Shown here: positions 34,098-43,435 of the stretch, piece by piece
How the letters are laid out: the number at the start of each line of letters is the position of its first letter
Position numbering within the stretch: position 1 is the stretch's first letter
Source: Bacillus sp. ISL-34
GTDB lineage: Bacteria; Bacillota; Bacilli; Bacillales; DSM-1321
Assembly (NCBI RefSeq): GCF_018613325.1
Contig: NZ_JAGGQJ010000030.1
Location: 1 to 63,123 of the forward strand
Length of the DNA stretch: 63,123 nt
Direction of reading: 5' to 3'
Made by a program: the position numbers and the translations under genes
The notes under the pieces: model-generated
Database searches by the model: none
The model's input: only the letters and a program-made list of their open reading frames with translations
Told to the model about the DNA's origin: nothing

Positions 34098-34733
34098 ATG
34101 CTCACTAAATATTTAACGGTGACAGGTCGCGGCGAACACGAAATCGTCATTGAAAAATCCCGTTTTATTTCCCACATCGCCCGGGTCGAAACCGAAGATG
34201 CCGCACAGGCCTTTATCCAGGAAATCAAGAAAAAGCACAAAGATGCCACACATAATTGTTCAGCCTATATGATCGGGGAACAAAATCAAATCCAAAAAGC
34301 CCTCGACGATGGGGAACCTAGCGGAACGGCAGGCGTCCCTATCCTAGAAGTGCTTAAGAAAAAGGAACTGAAAGACACCGCTGTTGTGGTAACACGGTAT
34401 TTTGGCGGCATCAAACTTGGTGCTGGCGGTCTCATTCGCGCCTACAGCAAGGCGACTTCAGAAGGAATAAATACCACTGGTGTGGTCATTAGAAAACTAA
34501 TGCGGGTGATTTCGACAACCGTCGACTATACTTGGCTTGGAAAATTGGAAAACGAATTGCGATCTTCCATTTATCAAATAAAGGAAATTCAGTACCTTGA
34601 TCAGGTCAATATCCTTGTATATGTTGAGGAAACACAAAAAGAGACATATACCGCTTGGATGACAGAGCTGACAAATGGTCAAGGCCACATCACTGAGGAA
34701 GAGATGCTTTATTTGGAAGAGGAATTCGCCTGA
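34098..34733 (+). CDS. yvyE: YvyE, YigZ/IMPACT-family protein
   Basis: A 211-residue cytoplasmic protein. The N-terminal UPF0029/Impact domain (about 1-125) shows K-S-R-F-I-S-H-I-A-R, H-N-C-S-A-Y-M-I-G, D-D-G-E-P-S-G-T-A-G-V-P and T-R-Y-F-G-G-I-K-L-G-A-G-G-L-I-R-A-Y. The C-terminal DUF1949 ferredoxin-like domain spans about 140-205. Function is not settled; eukaryotic IMPACT regulates translation. Divergent from degSU as in B. subtilis. Confidence 0.93.
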   Translation: MLTKYLTVTGRGEHEIVIEKSRFISHIARVETEDAAQAFIQEIKKKHKDATHNCSAYMIGEQNQIQKALDDGEPSGTAGVPILEVLKKKELKDTAVVVTRYFGGIKLGAGGLIRAYSKATSEGINTTGVVIRKLMRVISTTVDYTWLGKLENELRSSIYQIKEIQYLDQVNILVYVEETQKETYTAWMTELTNGQGHITEEEMLYLEEEFA

Positions 34734-34911
34734 TATACTCCTGCATATTTTTCCTTTTTTATGCTGTAATATAATTGAAAAGAAATATTTATTTTACGAA
34801 ATTATTAAATCATTGTAAAATTAGGTGTAATATATGACGAAATATAAACTGCAGGATTCGAAAAATAGCGATATATGTCTGATGTTCGTTATTTAAAAGG
34901 AGAAGAAAAAG

Positions 34912-35934
34912 ATGTCTACTACTAGGCGTGTTTATAAAATTAAAAAAACAAAGAAAAAAAGGCGAAAGAGGCTTTGGTTATTGCTTGTTCCCCTGCTGGT
35001 ACTCGGTCTGGGTGCTTCTACGTATGCTGCAACCCTGTATATGAAAGCCCAGAATGTTTTCAATGATTCATATGACCCCGTGGAAGCATCAGCAAAGCGA
35101 AGTGAAGCGATCGACCCGCTCGAGGATAATTTCTCGATCCTTTTCATAGGAATCGATGATAGTAAGGACCGTGACCTAAAAGGAAATTCCCGCTCGGATG
35201 CTTTAATTCTGGCCACATTCAATAAAGATCAAAAATCTATAAAACTATTAAGCATTCCACGTGATTCATATGTGTACGTGCCAGCCAAAGGCGTAACCAC
35301 GAAAATCAACGCGGCCCATGCAGCCGGCGGACCAAAAGCGACGATGGACACCGTAGAGGAGTTACTAGATATCCCTGTCGATTATTATGTTCGCATGAAC
35401 TTTAATGCTTTCATCGATGTCGTTGATTCATTGGATGGTATCGAAGTCGACGTCCCTTATGAAATAAATGAAATCGATTCACATGACAAAAAGAATGCCA
35501 TCCATCTCGAAGAAGGATTACAGACCGTTGATGGTGAAGAAGCATTAGCCTTTGCACGGACACGTAAAAAGGACAGTGATATCCAACGCGGCGAGCGTCA
35601 GCAGGAAGTCCTAAAAGCCATCATCGCCAAAGCAACCACTGCTGGATCACTAACGAAATATACAGACGTAATGGAAGCTGTCGGTGACAATATGACAACG
35701 AACCTTCAATTCTCACAAATGAGAGGTTTCATAAAATATGTAACTACCGATAAAGGCCTCAATCTTGAAACTATCAAACTTGAAGGTCAGGATTCCACCA
35801 TTAGCGGAACCTATTATTATCAGCTGAACGAAACATCATTAGCTAACACTAGGCTCTTGCTTCAATCCCACTTGAACCTGGGACCGAATGAAGGCAATCA
35901 AACTGAAGCAGTTCAATCACAAATACAAGAATAA
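34912..35934 (+). CDS. LytR-CpsA-Psr (LCP) wall-polymer ligase
   Basis: A 340-residue type II membrane enzyme. A very basic cytoplasmic N-terminus (K-K-T-K-K-K-R-R-K-R) and one span at about 22-42 precede the LCP domain (about 75-230). The catalytic and pyrophosphate-binding signatures are visible: G-I-D-D-S-K-D, R-S-D-A-L-I-L, S-I-P-R-D-S-Y-V and F-A-R-T-R-K-K-D-S-D-I-Q-R-G-E-R-Q. It transfers undecaprenyl-linked anionic polymer such as wall teichoic acid to peptidoglycan. Location between yvyE and tagO matches TagU (LytR) of B. subtilis. Confidence 0.92.
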   Translation: MSTTRRVYKIKKTKKKRRKRLWLLLVPLLVLGLGASTYAATLYMKAQNVFNDSYDPVEASAKRSEAIDPLEDNFSILFIGIDDSKDRDLKGNSRSDALILATFNKDQKSIKLLSIPRDSYVYVPAKGVTTKINAAHAAGGPKATMDTVEELLDIPVDYYVRMNFNAFIDVVDSLDGIEVDVPYEINEIDSHDKKNAIHLEEGLQTVDGEEALAFARTRKKDSDIQRGERQQEVLKAIIAKATTAGSLTKYTDVMEAVGDNMTTNLQFSQMRGFIKYVTTDKGLNLETIKLEGQDSTISGTYYYQLNETSLANTRLLLQSHLNLGPNEGNQTEAVQSQIQE

Positions 35935-35937
35935 AGT

Positions 35938-35976
35938 GAAACCCCCACTCGTCATGAAGTGGGGGTTTTCTTTTTT
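35938..35976 (+). terminator. Terminator of the tagU-like LCP gene
   Basis: AACCCCCACT pairs with AGTGGGGGTT, followed by TTCTTTTTT. Confidence 0.9.
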
Positions 35977-36011
35977 AAGGCTATCTGCGTTATCTTTGCG
36001 CAGATAGCCTT
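35977..36011. repeat. 13-bp perfect inverted repeat between lytR/tagU and tagO
   Basis: AAGGCTATCTGCG and CGCAGATAGCCTT flank nine bases. It abuts the previous terminator. The right arm is followed by AATACG rather than a T run, so it is not a typical terminator on its own. Confidence 0.75.
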
Positions 36012-36040
36012 AATACGATCAAGCCCCTCCAGTTAGTAGC

Positions 36041-36082
36041 AAAAAAGCCACCAACCGTTACATTAAACGATTGGTGGCTTTT
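36041..36082 (-). terminator. Terminator of tagO
   Basis: AAAAGCCACCAA and TTGGTGGCTTTT form a strong stem around a loop of about 17 bases. The minus strand continues into a T run. Confidence 0.85.
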
Positions 36083-36133
36083 CATATATCCACTAGCAAA
36101 ATTAGCTAATCTAGCAATCTATTTCCAAAACGA

Positions 36134-37192
36134 TCATGGCTTGTTTTTAAAGTTGAGCATCTTGAGCAACGGCTGATAGTTTGAATTGACCAAACCAATT
36201 TTCTCCACGAAAATTTCTATAATCAGCAGAAGTCCCGTTACTAGGATCAATGCTCCCCACATCGTTGCAAATGAAAAGATTATGGCCGCTAAACCAAAGC
36301 AAGCAGCTAAAGCGTAAATGAGCAAGACAGTCTGCTTATGAGTGAATCCCAAATTTATCAAACAGTGATGTAAATGGGATTTATCAGCAGCCGAGATCGG
36401 CTGTTTATTGACGACCCTGCGGATGATCGCGAAAAATGTATCCGAAATGGGAACACCCAAAATGATAATCGGTACGATCAATGAAATCATCGTAACGTTT
36501 TTAAACCCTAGCAGGGACAGAACGGCAATGATGTAACCTAAGAATAATGCGCCTGTATCTCCCATGAAAATCTTTGCCGGATGAAAGTTATACTTCAAAA
36601 AGCCAAGAGTGCTTCCAATCACGATCAATGCGACCATGGCAACAAATAGGTCCCCTTTAATAAGGGCCATTGTTGCAATTGTCACTAATGCGATTGTCGA
36701 GACACCGCCTGCAAGACCATCCAATCCATCTATTAGGTTGATTGCATTAATGATGCTGACAATCCACAAAATGGTGATCGGTATACTTAAAACACCAAAT
36801 TCAAGTGTATCGGTAAAGAACGGCAAATTGATGAATTCCACTTCAAGACCGCCCCATAATACGATGATGAGGGCAGCCAAAACCTGGCCCAGGAATTTGG
36901 GTGCAGCTCTTAATTCAAAAATATCATCAGCCATCCCGATCAATATGATGACAAGGGCTCCCACAAGAAGGGGCAGCTGCTCCCCAAAATCATCCATGAA
37001 AAGCAAGAAGGGCAAGAAGGTAATGAAAAAACTCAAAAATATAGCTAAACCGCCCATGCGCGGCATAATTTTACTATGCACTTTTCGCTCATTCGGTTTA
37101 TCGGTAGCTCCTAATTTAAAGGCCAGCTTTCCGACAAAAGGAGTCAAAAAAATGGATAATAAAAAGGCTACCAACAAGGCCCCTATTAACAT
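36134..37192 (-). CDS. tagO: TagO, undecaprenyl-phosphate N-acetylglucosamine-1-phosphate transferase
   Basis: A 352-residue polytopic membrane enzyme of the WecA/MraY family with about ten to eleven spans. Family signatures: M-P-R-M-G-G-L-A-I-F near 45, G-M-A-D-D-I-F-E-L near 92, N-A-I-N-L-I-D-G-L-D-G-L-A near 155, F-M-G-D-T-G-A-L-F-L-G near 215, and D-K-S-H-L-H-H in the cytoplasmic loop near 275. It makes the first lipid-linked sugar of wall teichoic acid and other wall glycans. The ATG at 37192, six bases after GAGGTGG, is preferred over a TTG at 37207. Confidence 0.95.
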   Translation of the reverse strand: MLIGALLVAFLLSIFLTPFVGKLAFKLGATDKPNERKVHSKIMPRMGGLAIFLSFFITFLPFLLFMDDFGEQLPLLVGALVIILIGMADDIFELRAAPKFLGQVLAALIIVLWGGLEVEFINLPFFTDTLEFGVLSIPITILWIVSIINAINLIDGLDGLAGGVSTIALVTIATMALIKGDLFVAMVALIVIGSTLGFLKYNFHPAKIFMGDTGALFLGYIIAVLSLLGFKNVTMISLIVPIIILGVPISDTFFAIIRRVVNKQPISAADKSHLHHCLINLGFTHKQTVLLIYALAACFGLAAIIFSFATMWGALILVTGLLLIIEIFVEKIGLVNSNYQPLLKMLNFKNKP

Positions 37193-37268
37193 CAAGAACC
37201 ACCTCAATTCAACTAAAAATCTAATACCCGTTACGATCTATAAGAAAACCTATATATAAATGCTTATT

Positions 37269-38372
37269 TTAATTTTTCATCCTCAAATAAACATTATATA
37301 CGTTATTGGCTAAAATCTCTATAGAAAAGTTGTTTTTTGCAAATTTTTGTAAATCCAGCCCTATCTTTGTCAAGTCCCCGGATTTTTTTAATTCCAAAGC
37401 ATTGCAGATGGCCAGTTTCAGCTGTTCGACATTGCCGATATCCGTTATCCAGCCCTTGCCCCGATCGGGAATCAATTCCTGTACACCGCCGACATCACTA
37501 GTGATTGCCGGAAGACCCGATCTTGCTCCTTCAAGTAAAACGAGTGGAAAACTTTCGCTTAAGGAAGTCAATAATGTGATGTCCCCCAACGGGTAGATTC
37601 GATCTAAATCTTCACGATACCCTAAAAAGTACACATGATCGGATAATCCCTTTTCCGAGACCATCTCTTCCAGAGCGGATCTCCTGCTCCCGTCCCCTGC
37701 AAGGATCAGCTTCACATGGGGGAATTCCGATACCACTTCACTTAATGCCGCTAAAGCAATTTCATGACCTTTCACACGTTCAAGCCTTGCAGGCATGATG
37801 ATGATGAAATCATCTTTCCCAAAACCGAAGTCTTCTCTTTGAAACGGGAAAGGCAATTCCTTTTCAAAGTCAATTCCGTTTAGGATCTTTGTTATTTTGG
37901 ACGAATGGATTCCTTGGTCAATCAAGTCCTGCTTAAAGCGGTCGGAAACTGCAAGTATATGATCGGCATATTGAAATGACCTTACATGAAGGCGCGTAAA
38001 CAATTTCCCTTTTACACCCTGCCCCAAAAAATCATGATGAGGTGAACTGTGAACAGTAAGAAGCCAAGGGCATTTAAAGAGGCGCTTTATAAAGGCACCA
38101 TATATATTCGCCCGCGGACCATGTGTATGGATGATGTCTATATTATTTAGACGGATAAAGTCCCGTAAAGGTTTCAAAATTGAAAGGTCAAATTTGGAAT
38201 GTTGTTTGAAAAGTTCGGTTTGTATCCCGGAGGACATGGCCCGCCGGTAAAGTTCACCATCTTCAAATAAACCAAGCAAACACTCCTCTTTATTCAATTG
38301 GTTCAGTAAGGACATAATATGAAACATACCGCCGCCAGTTTCATTACCAGCGTTTAAATGCAAGATCCTCAT
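37269..38372 (-). CDS. Family 4 glycosyltransferase
   Basis: A 367-residue cytoplasmic GT-B enzyme. N-terminal acceptor-side motif L-N-A-G-N-E-T-G-G-G-M near residue 5, a D-I-I-H-T-H-G-P-R segment near 95, and the C-terminal donor-binding part (M-P-A-R-L-E-R-V-K-G-H, then E-S-F-P-L-V-L-L-E-G-A-R-S-G-L-P near 280). It retains the E-x7-E pattern of GT4. The context between tagO and tagA suggests a sugar step on undecaprenyl-PP-GlcNAc or a linked polymer; donor unknown. ATG at 38372 with AAGGAG upstream. Gap of 18 bases from tagA. Confidence 0.88.
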   Translation of the reverse strand: MRILHLNAGNETGGGMFHIMSLLNQLNKEECLLGLFEDGELYRRAMSSGIQTELFKQHSKFDLSILKPLRDFIRLNNIDIIHTHGPRANIYGAFIKRLFKCPWLLTVHSSPHHDFLGQGVKGKLFTRLHVRSFQYADHILAVSDRFKQDLIDQGIHSSKITKILNGIDFEKELPFPFQREDFGFGKDDFIIIMPARLERVKGHEIALAALSEVVSEFPHVKLILAGDGSRRSALEEMVSEKGLSDHVYFLGYREDLDRIYPLGDITLLTSLSESFPLVLLEGARSGLPAITSDVGGVQELIPDRGKGWITDIGNVEQLKLAICNALELKKSGDLTKIGLDLQKFAKNNFSIEILANNVYNVYLRMKN

Positions 38373-38390
38373 CCAGTCCACTCCTTATGT

Positions 38391-39134
38391 TCAGGAACGC
38401 TGCACCGATTTCCTTAGCCGCCTAACCTTTAATACGAACCTTGGCAGCGCAAGCATCCGTTTCCACCGTGAAGGTTGCTGGATAAGTCGGTACAACCATT
38501 CAAGACGCATCTTTTGCCAGAAAACCGGGGCGCGGTTCACCTTTCCCGCGAGGACATCAAAGCTTCCCCCAACTCCCATGAATAACCCCTTATTGAATAA
38601 CGCATAGTGCCTGGAAACCCATTTTTCCTGCCTGGGGAACCCCAATGCAGTCAATATGATGTCAGGTTCAAGTTCCGCTATCGACTTAGGCAGGATATCA
38701 TCCTTGATATCAATGTAACCATGGTTGTATCCCACCAACTCGAGACCCGGGTATAGTTCTTTTACTTTCAGGGCCGCTGCTTCAATCACGTTTTCCTCCG
38801 CTCCAAGCAGGTATACCTTCAGCGCTTTTTCTTCAGCGACCCGAAATAATTCATTCATCAAGTCGAATCCTGTAATCCGCTCTTGTAAAGGTTGATTTAG
38901 CCATTTAGAGGCCATAATAATACCAACGCCATCCGGAGTGATGTAATCAGCAGATAAAATGATGTCTTTATAATCCTGATGTTCATTTGCATACTCAACT
39001 ATTTCCGGATTTGCCGTAACGACAAACGTTTTTTCCTGATTCATCAATCTGGGATATATCATTCCATTCATGAATTCATCCATATTGCTATCAATGAATG
39101 GAATGGATAGTATCTCAACAAACTTTTCTGTCAT
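38391..39134 (-). CDS. tagA: WecG/TagA/CpsF-family N-acetylmannosaminyltransferase
   Basis: A 247-residue GT26 enzyme. Motifs: T-A-N-P-E-I-V-E-Y near 40, D-G-V-G-I near 68, E-R-I-T-G-F-D-L near 85, and A-L-G-F-P-R-Q-E-K-W near 162, then G-V-G-G-S-F-D-V-L-A-G near 187 and the basic C-terminal membrane-associating tail. It adds ManNAc to the TagO product, committing it to wall teichoic acid linkage unit synthesis. It is downstream of a divergent promoter region shared with the O-antigen-ligase-like gene. Confidence 0.93.
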   Translation of the reverse strand: MTEKFVEILSIPFIDSNMDEFMNGMIYPRLMNQEKTFVVTANPEIVEYANEHQDYKDIILSADYITPDGVGIIMASKWLNQPLQERITGFDLMNELFRVAEEKALKVYLLGAEENVIEAAALKVKELYPGLELVGYNHGYIDIKDDILPKSIAELEPDIILTALGFPRQEKWVSRHYALFNKGLFMGVGGSFDVLAGKVNRAPVFWQKMRLEWLYRLIQQPSRWKRMLALPRFVLKVRRLRKSVQRS

Positions 39135-39245
39135 TTCACTTCAGCCTTTCATATGTACTATACATCTAAAGGGTGGGGTATTATTCAAGAAATTTTTTCA
39201 TACACATCATAGAACGTGATTTTTGATTCAAAGGTGGTTAATCAA

Positions 39246-40676
39246 TTGAAGTTTATAGAAAAACAATCGTTACCCATTCTATTGCTGTGCCTGCTCGTCC
39301 CATCGGCAGTGCCTCACCCTATCGCCGGTTACATGGCAACGGCGTTGATGCTCGTTTTTATCGGTATAAATAAAAAAAACCTGTTATTAATTCTATTCAT
39401 TTATTTCCCTGCCCGTCCCTTATTGATGGAACTGAATAGCGGCTTAACCTATACAGGTGACCTGATCATCCTCACCTTATTCATTTCTTTGCTTATTGAA
39501 AGATTCAAAAAGAACGAATGGCAATTTTCGAAATATCATTTTACTGCGCCATTTTGGTTGTTTTGTTTAATTGGTGCCGCAGCTGCACTCATAAACGGAG
39601 TGGGAATTCTCCCCATCCTATTTGAACTTCGTGCATTGCTTATTACATTCTTGCTTCTTTACATTATCGGTGAATTAAATCTAGAAAGAAAGGATATCTT
39701 TCTCTTTTTGAAGGTTATCCTAATATTTACAATCTTACTTTGCCTGCATGGCATAGTGGAGAAAATCTTTTTACGTACGATCCTGCTTCCACACTCATGG
39801 GAAATGTGGAATCTTTCTCCAACAAACCGGATGAGGATTTATGGAGCACCTGCCAATCCCAATGTATTTGCCTTATTCTTAAGCATCCAGTTATTCCTTA
39901 GTTTCTTTCTATTTCAGTCGCTGAAAAAATATAAATGGATTGTCTTTCTGGCTGCCATCCTGCTTTCCGGAACGTTACTGCTTACCTATTCACGGGGCAC
40001 GATGATTGCATTCGGGTTCGCGGCGCTTATCTTTATAATATGGACCAAAAATAAACCATTTCTCAAATATGCTGTAGGAGCATTTTGTCTCGGCCTGCTT
40101 CTTATTTATTACCCAGTTTTATTTGCATCAAGTAAAGTGGAGGTATCCGCATCGATTCCCATGGAAAATGTGGTAATCGGCAGCACCCCCTCTTCCGAGC
40201 ACGAACATGCCCTCTCCAGTCGTTTTTCAGAAATGTTCTCTGATAAGACTCTGCACCAAAGTACAGAATGGGGTCGGTTATATGTCCTGATCAAGGGAAT
40301 TGAAATTTTCAAAGATCACCCGATAATCGGCACCGGGTTAGCAACCTTCGGAGACTCTGCTACACTTTCCTATTCCTCACCAATCTATCAGGAATACCAA
40401 ATTGGTGAAAGAATGTATACCGATAATCAATATATCCAGATTCTGGTCCAAACTGGTGTGCTGGGCTTTCTTGCGGTTCTTGCATTCATCTTTTTCACCT
40501 GCCGTAAAATCCTAAAATCGGGAAATGGCACTTTAGCCGCGTTCACCATCTGCCTGATGTTGGCCGCATTATTAGCAGGACTTTTCTACAATATTCTCGA
40601 AGATAAAACGTTTACGCTGATATTTTATAGTTGTTTGGGATTCTGTTTACAGAAGGAAATCATTTTAAAGGATTGA
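39246..40676 (+). CDS. O-antigen ligase/polymerase-family membrane protein
   Basis: About 476 residues with at least ten hydrophobic spans and one large outside loop (about 275-370). The region I-K-G-I-E-I-F-K-D-H-P-I-I-G-T-G and T-D-N-Q-Y-I-Q are the conserved Wzy_C (PF04932) signature. Such enzymes polymerise or transfer undecaprenyl-linked oligosaccharides at the outer face of the membrane; TuaE in B. subtilis teichuronic acid synthesis is of this class. A GTG at 39216 extends the frame, but AAAGGTGG eight bases before the TTG at 39246 marks the better start. First of a three-gene plus-strand unit. Confidence 0.85.
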   Translation: MKFIEKQSLPILLLCLLVPSAVPHPIAGYMATALMLVFIGINKKNLLLILFIYFPARPLLMELNSGLTYTGDLIILTLFISLLIERFKKNEWQFSKYHFTAPFWLFCLIGAAAALINGVGILPILFELRALLITFLLLYIIGELNLERKDIFLFLKVILIFTILLCLHGIVEKIFLRTILLPHSWEMWNLSPTNRMRIYGAPANPNVFALFLSIQLFLSFFLFQSLKKYKWIVFLAAILLSGTLLLTYSRGTMIAFGFAALIFIIWTKNKPFLKYAVGAFCLGLLLIYYPVLFASSKVEVSASIPMENVVIGSTPSSEHEHALSSRFSEMFSDKTLHQSTEWGRLYVLIKGIEIFKDHPIIGTGLATFGDSATLSYSSPIYQEYQIGERMYTDNQYIQILVQTGVLGFLAVLAFIFFTCRKILKSGNGTLAAFTICLMLAALLAGLFYNILEDKTFTLIFYSCLGFCLQKEIILKD

Positions 40677-40680
40677 AAAT

Positions 40681-42207
40681 ATGCCTACTCTTTCACATGT
40701 CATTAAATCGGTCGGGCTCGTCACTATTATTGCAGCCATTGGAAAAGTCCTCGGATTCGGGCGGGAGTCGATCATAGCCGCCTATTTCGGGGCATCATCA
40801 ATGGCAGATGTTTTTTTCGTGGCAAGCCTCATACCAACCATTCTTTTTACGGCTCTCGGCAGCGGTCTTCAGGCCGGCGTCATTCCCATTTACTTGGAAA
40901 AGAAGGCGGATAACCCGTTGAAAGCTGATGAATTCATCAGTGTTTTAGGTTCCTTCTTTATGCTGGTAGCCGGAGTCCTGACCATTGCCTGCATGATTTT
41001 CATAAAGCCGCTTGTCATGTTGACTGCCCCGGGTTTCTCTGATTCAGAGCTTGCCCTTACGGAATCACTGACCCGGATCATGCTGCCAAGTTTACTATTT
41101 TTCACGCTGTCATACATGGCGACGGGGGTCCTGAATGCGAATAAGCGTTTTATTCTGCCGGCACTCACTTCAACTGCACAGAACACGGTCATTATCGCAG
41201 CCACTGTATTGTTCGCTGCTCCCTTTGGGATTGAAGGATTGGCTTGGGGATTTGTGTTCGGTGCAGCAAGCCAGTTCCTTATTCAATACCCATCATTGAA
41301 GAAATACGGAATCCGGCCCATCGTCTCTTTCCTGCCTCATAAAAGGCAGATCGTACAAACACTGTTCACCTTTTATCCAATCATCATCGCCGCTTTGGCA
41401 ATCCAGTTGAATAGTGTCGTCGATCGGATTATTGCGACCTCGCTCGAAACCGGAAGCGTATCGGCCCTGAACTATGCGAATCGCCTGCTGTGGCTGCCAT
41501 TAAGCATTGTCCTCACGCCGCTGATTACCGTATTGTATCCTTCAATCGTCGAGCGCGCGCTTATAGGCTATCAATCTTTCCTTAATTTGACCTTAAAGGG
41601 ATTGAAATCACTATTATTTTTAGCGATTCCGTTGATGGTCGTCATGTTAATCAGCGGAAACAGCTTAATCACTCTGGCTTTCCAACGCGGCGCTTTCGAT
41701 GCTTCAGCTACCGAAATGACTTATAGGGCATTCATCTTTTATTCAGCTTGCCTCCCGTTCTTTGCACTGAGGGATTATTTGATGAACGCCTACTACGCCT
41801 TGAAGAAAACGAAAGTGGCGATGTATTCCTGCCTGATTGCCGTATTACTTAACGTCCTGATCAGCTGGGTCCTATCACGTTATCTCGGCGTCGGTGGAAT
41901 CGCATTAGCATCGGGCATTTCCATGCTCCTGCAATCTCTCTACCTTTTCAGCTACCTATGGTTAAAGACAGAAAGAGCGGACAAGGCCGCTTTCAGGGGT
42001 GTTTTTCAGGAAAGCAGCAAGCTTACCATCATCGGAACCATCATTTACGGAATCGCTCTCTGGATCCATCCGCTTACACTAACGTTGCCCATCATCATGG
42101 AATTAGTGATCATCTCGCTGCTGGTATTCGGATTATATCTCGCATTATCCATTCTTTTTAAAGTAAGCAGTCTGCAAGCGCTGAAAAGAATCAGATCATC
42201 AAAGTAA
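40681..42207 (+). CDS. MurJ/MviN-family lipid-linked glycan flippase
   Basis: A 508-residue polytopic MOP-superfamily protein with about 14 spans. The MviN N-terminus (G-K-V-L-G-F-G-R-E-S-I-I-A-A-Y-F-G-A-S-S-M-A-D-V-F-F-V-A, in pieces) and R-I-M-L-P-S-L-L-F-F-T-L-S are typical of MurJ. Placed four bases after a Wzy-like polymerase and before a GT4, it more likely flips the glycan intermediate of this cluster than serving as the sole lipid II flippase; this is inference. Start ATG with AAAGGA upstream. Confidence 0.9.
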   Translation: MPTLSHVIKSVGLVTIIAAIGKVLGFGRESIIAAYFGASSMADVFFVASLIPTILFTALGSGLQAGVIPIYLEKKADNPLKADEFISVLGSFFMLVAGVLTIACMIFIKPLVMLTAPGFSDSELALTESLTRIMLPSLLFFTLSYMATGVLNANKRFILPALTSTAQNTVIIAATVLFAAPFGIEGLAWGFVFGAASQFLIQYPSLKKYGIRPIVSFLPHKRQIVQTLFTFYPIIIAALAIQLNSVVDRIIATSLETGSVSALNYANRLLWLPLSIVLTPLITVLYPSIVERALIGYQSFLNLTLKGLKSLLFLAIPLMVVMLISGNSLITLAFQRGAFDASATEMTYRAFIFYSACLPFFALRDYLMNAYYALKKTKVAMYSCLIAVLLNVLISWVLSRYLGVGGIALASGISMLLQSLYLFSYLWLKTERADKAAFRGVFQESSKLTIIGTIIYGIALWIHPLTLTLPIIMELVIISLLVFGLYLALSILFKVSSLQALKRIRSSK

Positions 42208-42231
42208 TACATTAGAAAAAGGAGTGCCATT

Positions 42232-43398
42232 ATGAACATTTTAATCACAACGATTTTCAACTACCCTCATGAAGGAGGGCTATCGAGTCATATCACTACG
42301 TTAAAGAAGGGTTTAATGTCGCGGGGCCATAATGTGGACATATTATCTTTCTCTCAATTACCACCATTCAAGAGGAAGATGCTTGCCCAGGCTCCAGGAT
42401 TTTTATTAAATAAAGTTAAACAGGGGAGCGGCCAGCTTTTCAATGACCGGCAACGCCAAAAATTATTGGCTTCATCTATTAAAGCCTTGAAAAAGAACTA
42501 TGATGTCATTAATGCACAAGACATTTTCGCAACGCTCGCCTCCATCGAATCCGGGATACCGACAGTGCAAACCGTCCATGGTTATTATTCATTCGAGGCA
42601 GTCAGCAGGGGCGCCCTTCTTCCGGATAGTGAAGAAGATTTGATCATTAGGGAGCTAGAAAGAAAAGCATATCAGTCTGCTGCAAAAGTCGTGACGGTCG
42701 ATCAAAGGATCAAAGACTATATAAATCATTTGGCACATATAGAGGCGGATACGATCAAGAACTTCATTGACGTGACTGCTTTCAAACCGGAAATGGCAAA
42801 GCGGGAGCAAACCCGCCGGGACTTTCAAATACCCCTGCATAAAAAGATGCTTTTCGTTCCGAGAAGAATGACGGAAAAGAACGGTGTCATCTACCCGCTC
42901 CTTGCTCTCCCTGAGGTGCTGGAAAACCATCCTGAAACAGTATTGGTCTATGCAGGTACGGGTGAACAGCGAAGCCGGCTTGAGGAAACCGCCACAAGGC
43001 TCAAAATATCCGCTTCCGTACTTTTCCTCGGTTCAGTGCCGTTCGAGAAAATGCATAACCTCTATGAAGCATCGGACATCGTACTCATCCCAAGCGTTCA
43101 TTCCCACGGGGTGGAAGAAGCGACTTCCATTTCTGCTTTAGAAGCGATGAGTTGCCGCTCACCCGTCATCGCAAGTGCAATCGGAGGTTTAAAGGAGATT
43201 CTCATTGATGGTGAAGATGGTCTGTTAGTAGCGGAAAAAAATGAAGAAGCTCTTGCCCAAGCCATCTCCATCCTGCTTAATGATCCTGAATATGCAACAA
43301 AGTTAGCTGCGAAAGCAAGATATAAAATGGAAAGCGAATACTCCCATCTTTCAGCTGCCGAGCGGTTTGAGAAAGCTTATGATGAAGTGCTTCACTAA
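42232..43398 (+). CDS. Family 4 glycosyltransferase
   Basis: A 388-residue GT4 enzyme. It opens with the acceptor-side F-N-Y-P-H-E-G-G-L-S-S-H, and has V-P-R-R-M-T-E-K-N-G near 205, and the donor-site segment H-G-V-E-E-A-T-S-I-S-A-L-E-A-M-S-C-R-S-P-V near 290-310 (E-x7-E). It is cytoplasmic. It ends the Wzy/MurJ/GT4 unit and is followed by a bidirectional terminator, so it probably builds the repeat unit of the same glycan. Acceptor and donor unknown. Confidence 0.88.
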   Translation: MNILITTIFNYPHEGGLSSHITTLKKGLMSRGHNVDILSFSQLPPFKRKMLAQAPGFLLNKVKQGSGQLFNDRQRQKLLASSIKALKKNYDVINAQDIFATLASIESGIPTVQTVHGYYSFEAVSRGALLPDSEEDLIIRELERKAYQSAAKVVTVDQRIKDYINHLAHIEADTIKNFIDVTAFKPEMAKREQTRRDFQIPLHKKMLFVPRRMTEKNGVIYPLLALPEVLENHPETVLVYAGTGEQRSRLEETATRLKISASVLFLGSVPFEKMHNLYEASDIVLIPSVHSHGVEEATSISALEAMSCRSPVIASAIGGLKEILIDGEDGLLVAEKNEEALAQAISILLNDPEYATKLAAKARYKMESEYSHLSAAERFEKAYDEVLH

Positions 43399-43430
43399 AA
43401 AAAGCAGACCCGAAGCCCGGGTCTGCTTTT
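43397..43430. terminator. Bidirectional terminator between GT4 and tagH
   Basis: AAAAGCAGACCCG and CGGGTCTGCTTTT pair around a short loop. T runs on both strands fit the convergent genes. Confidence 0.9.
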
Positions 43431-43435
43431 CACCT

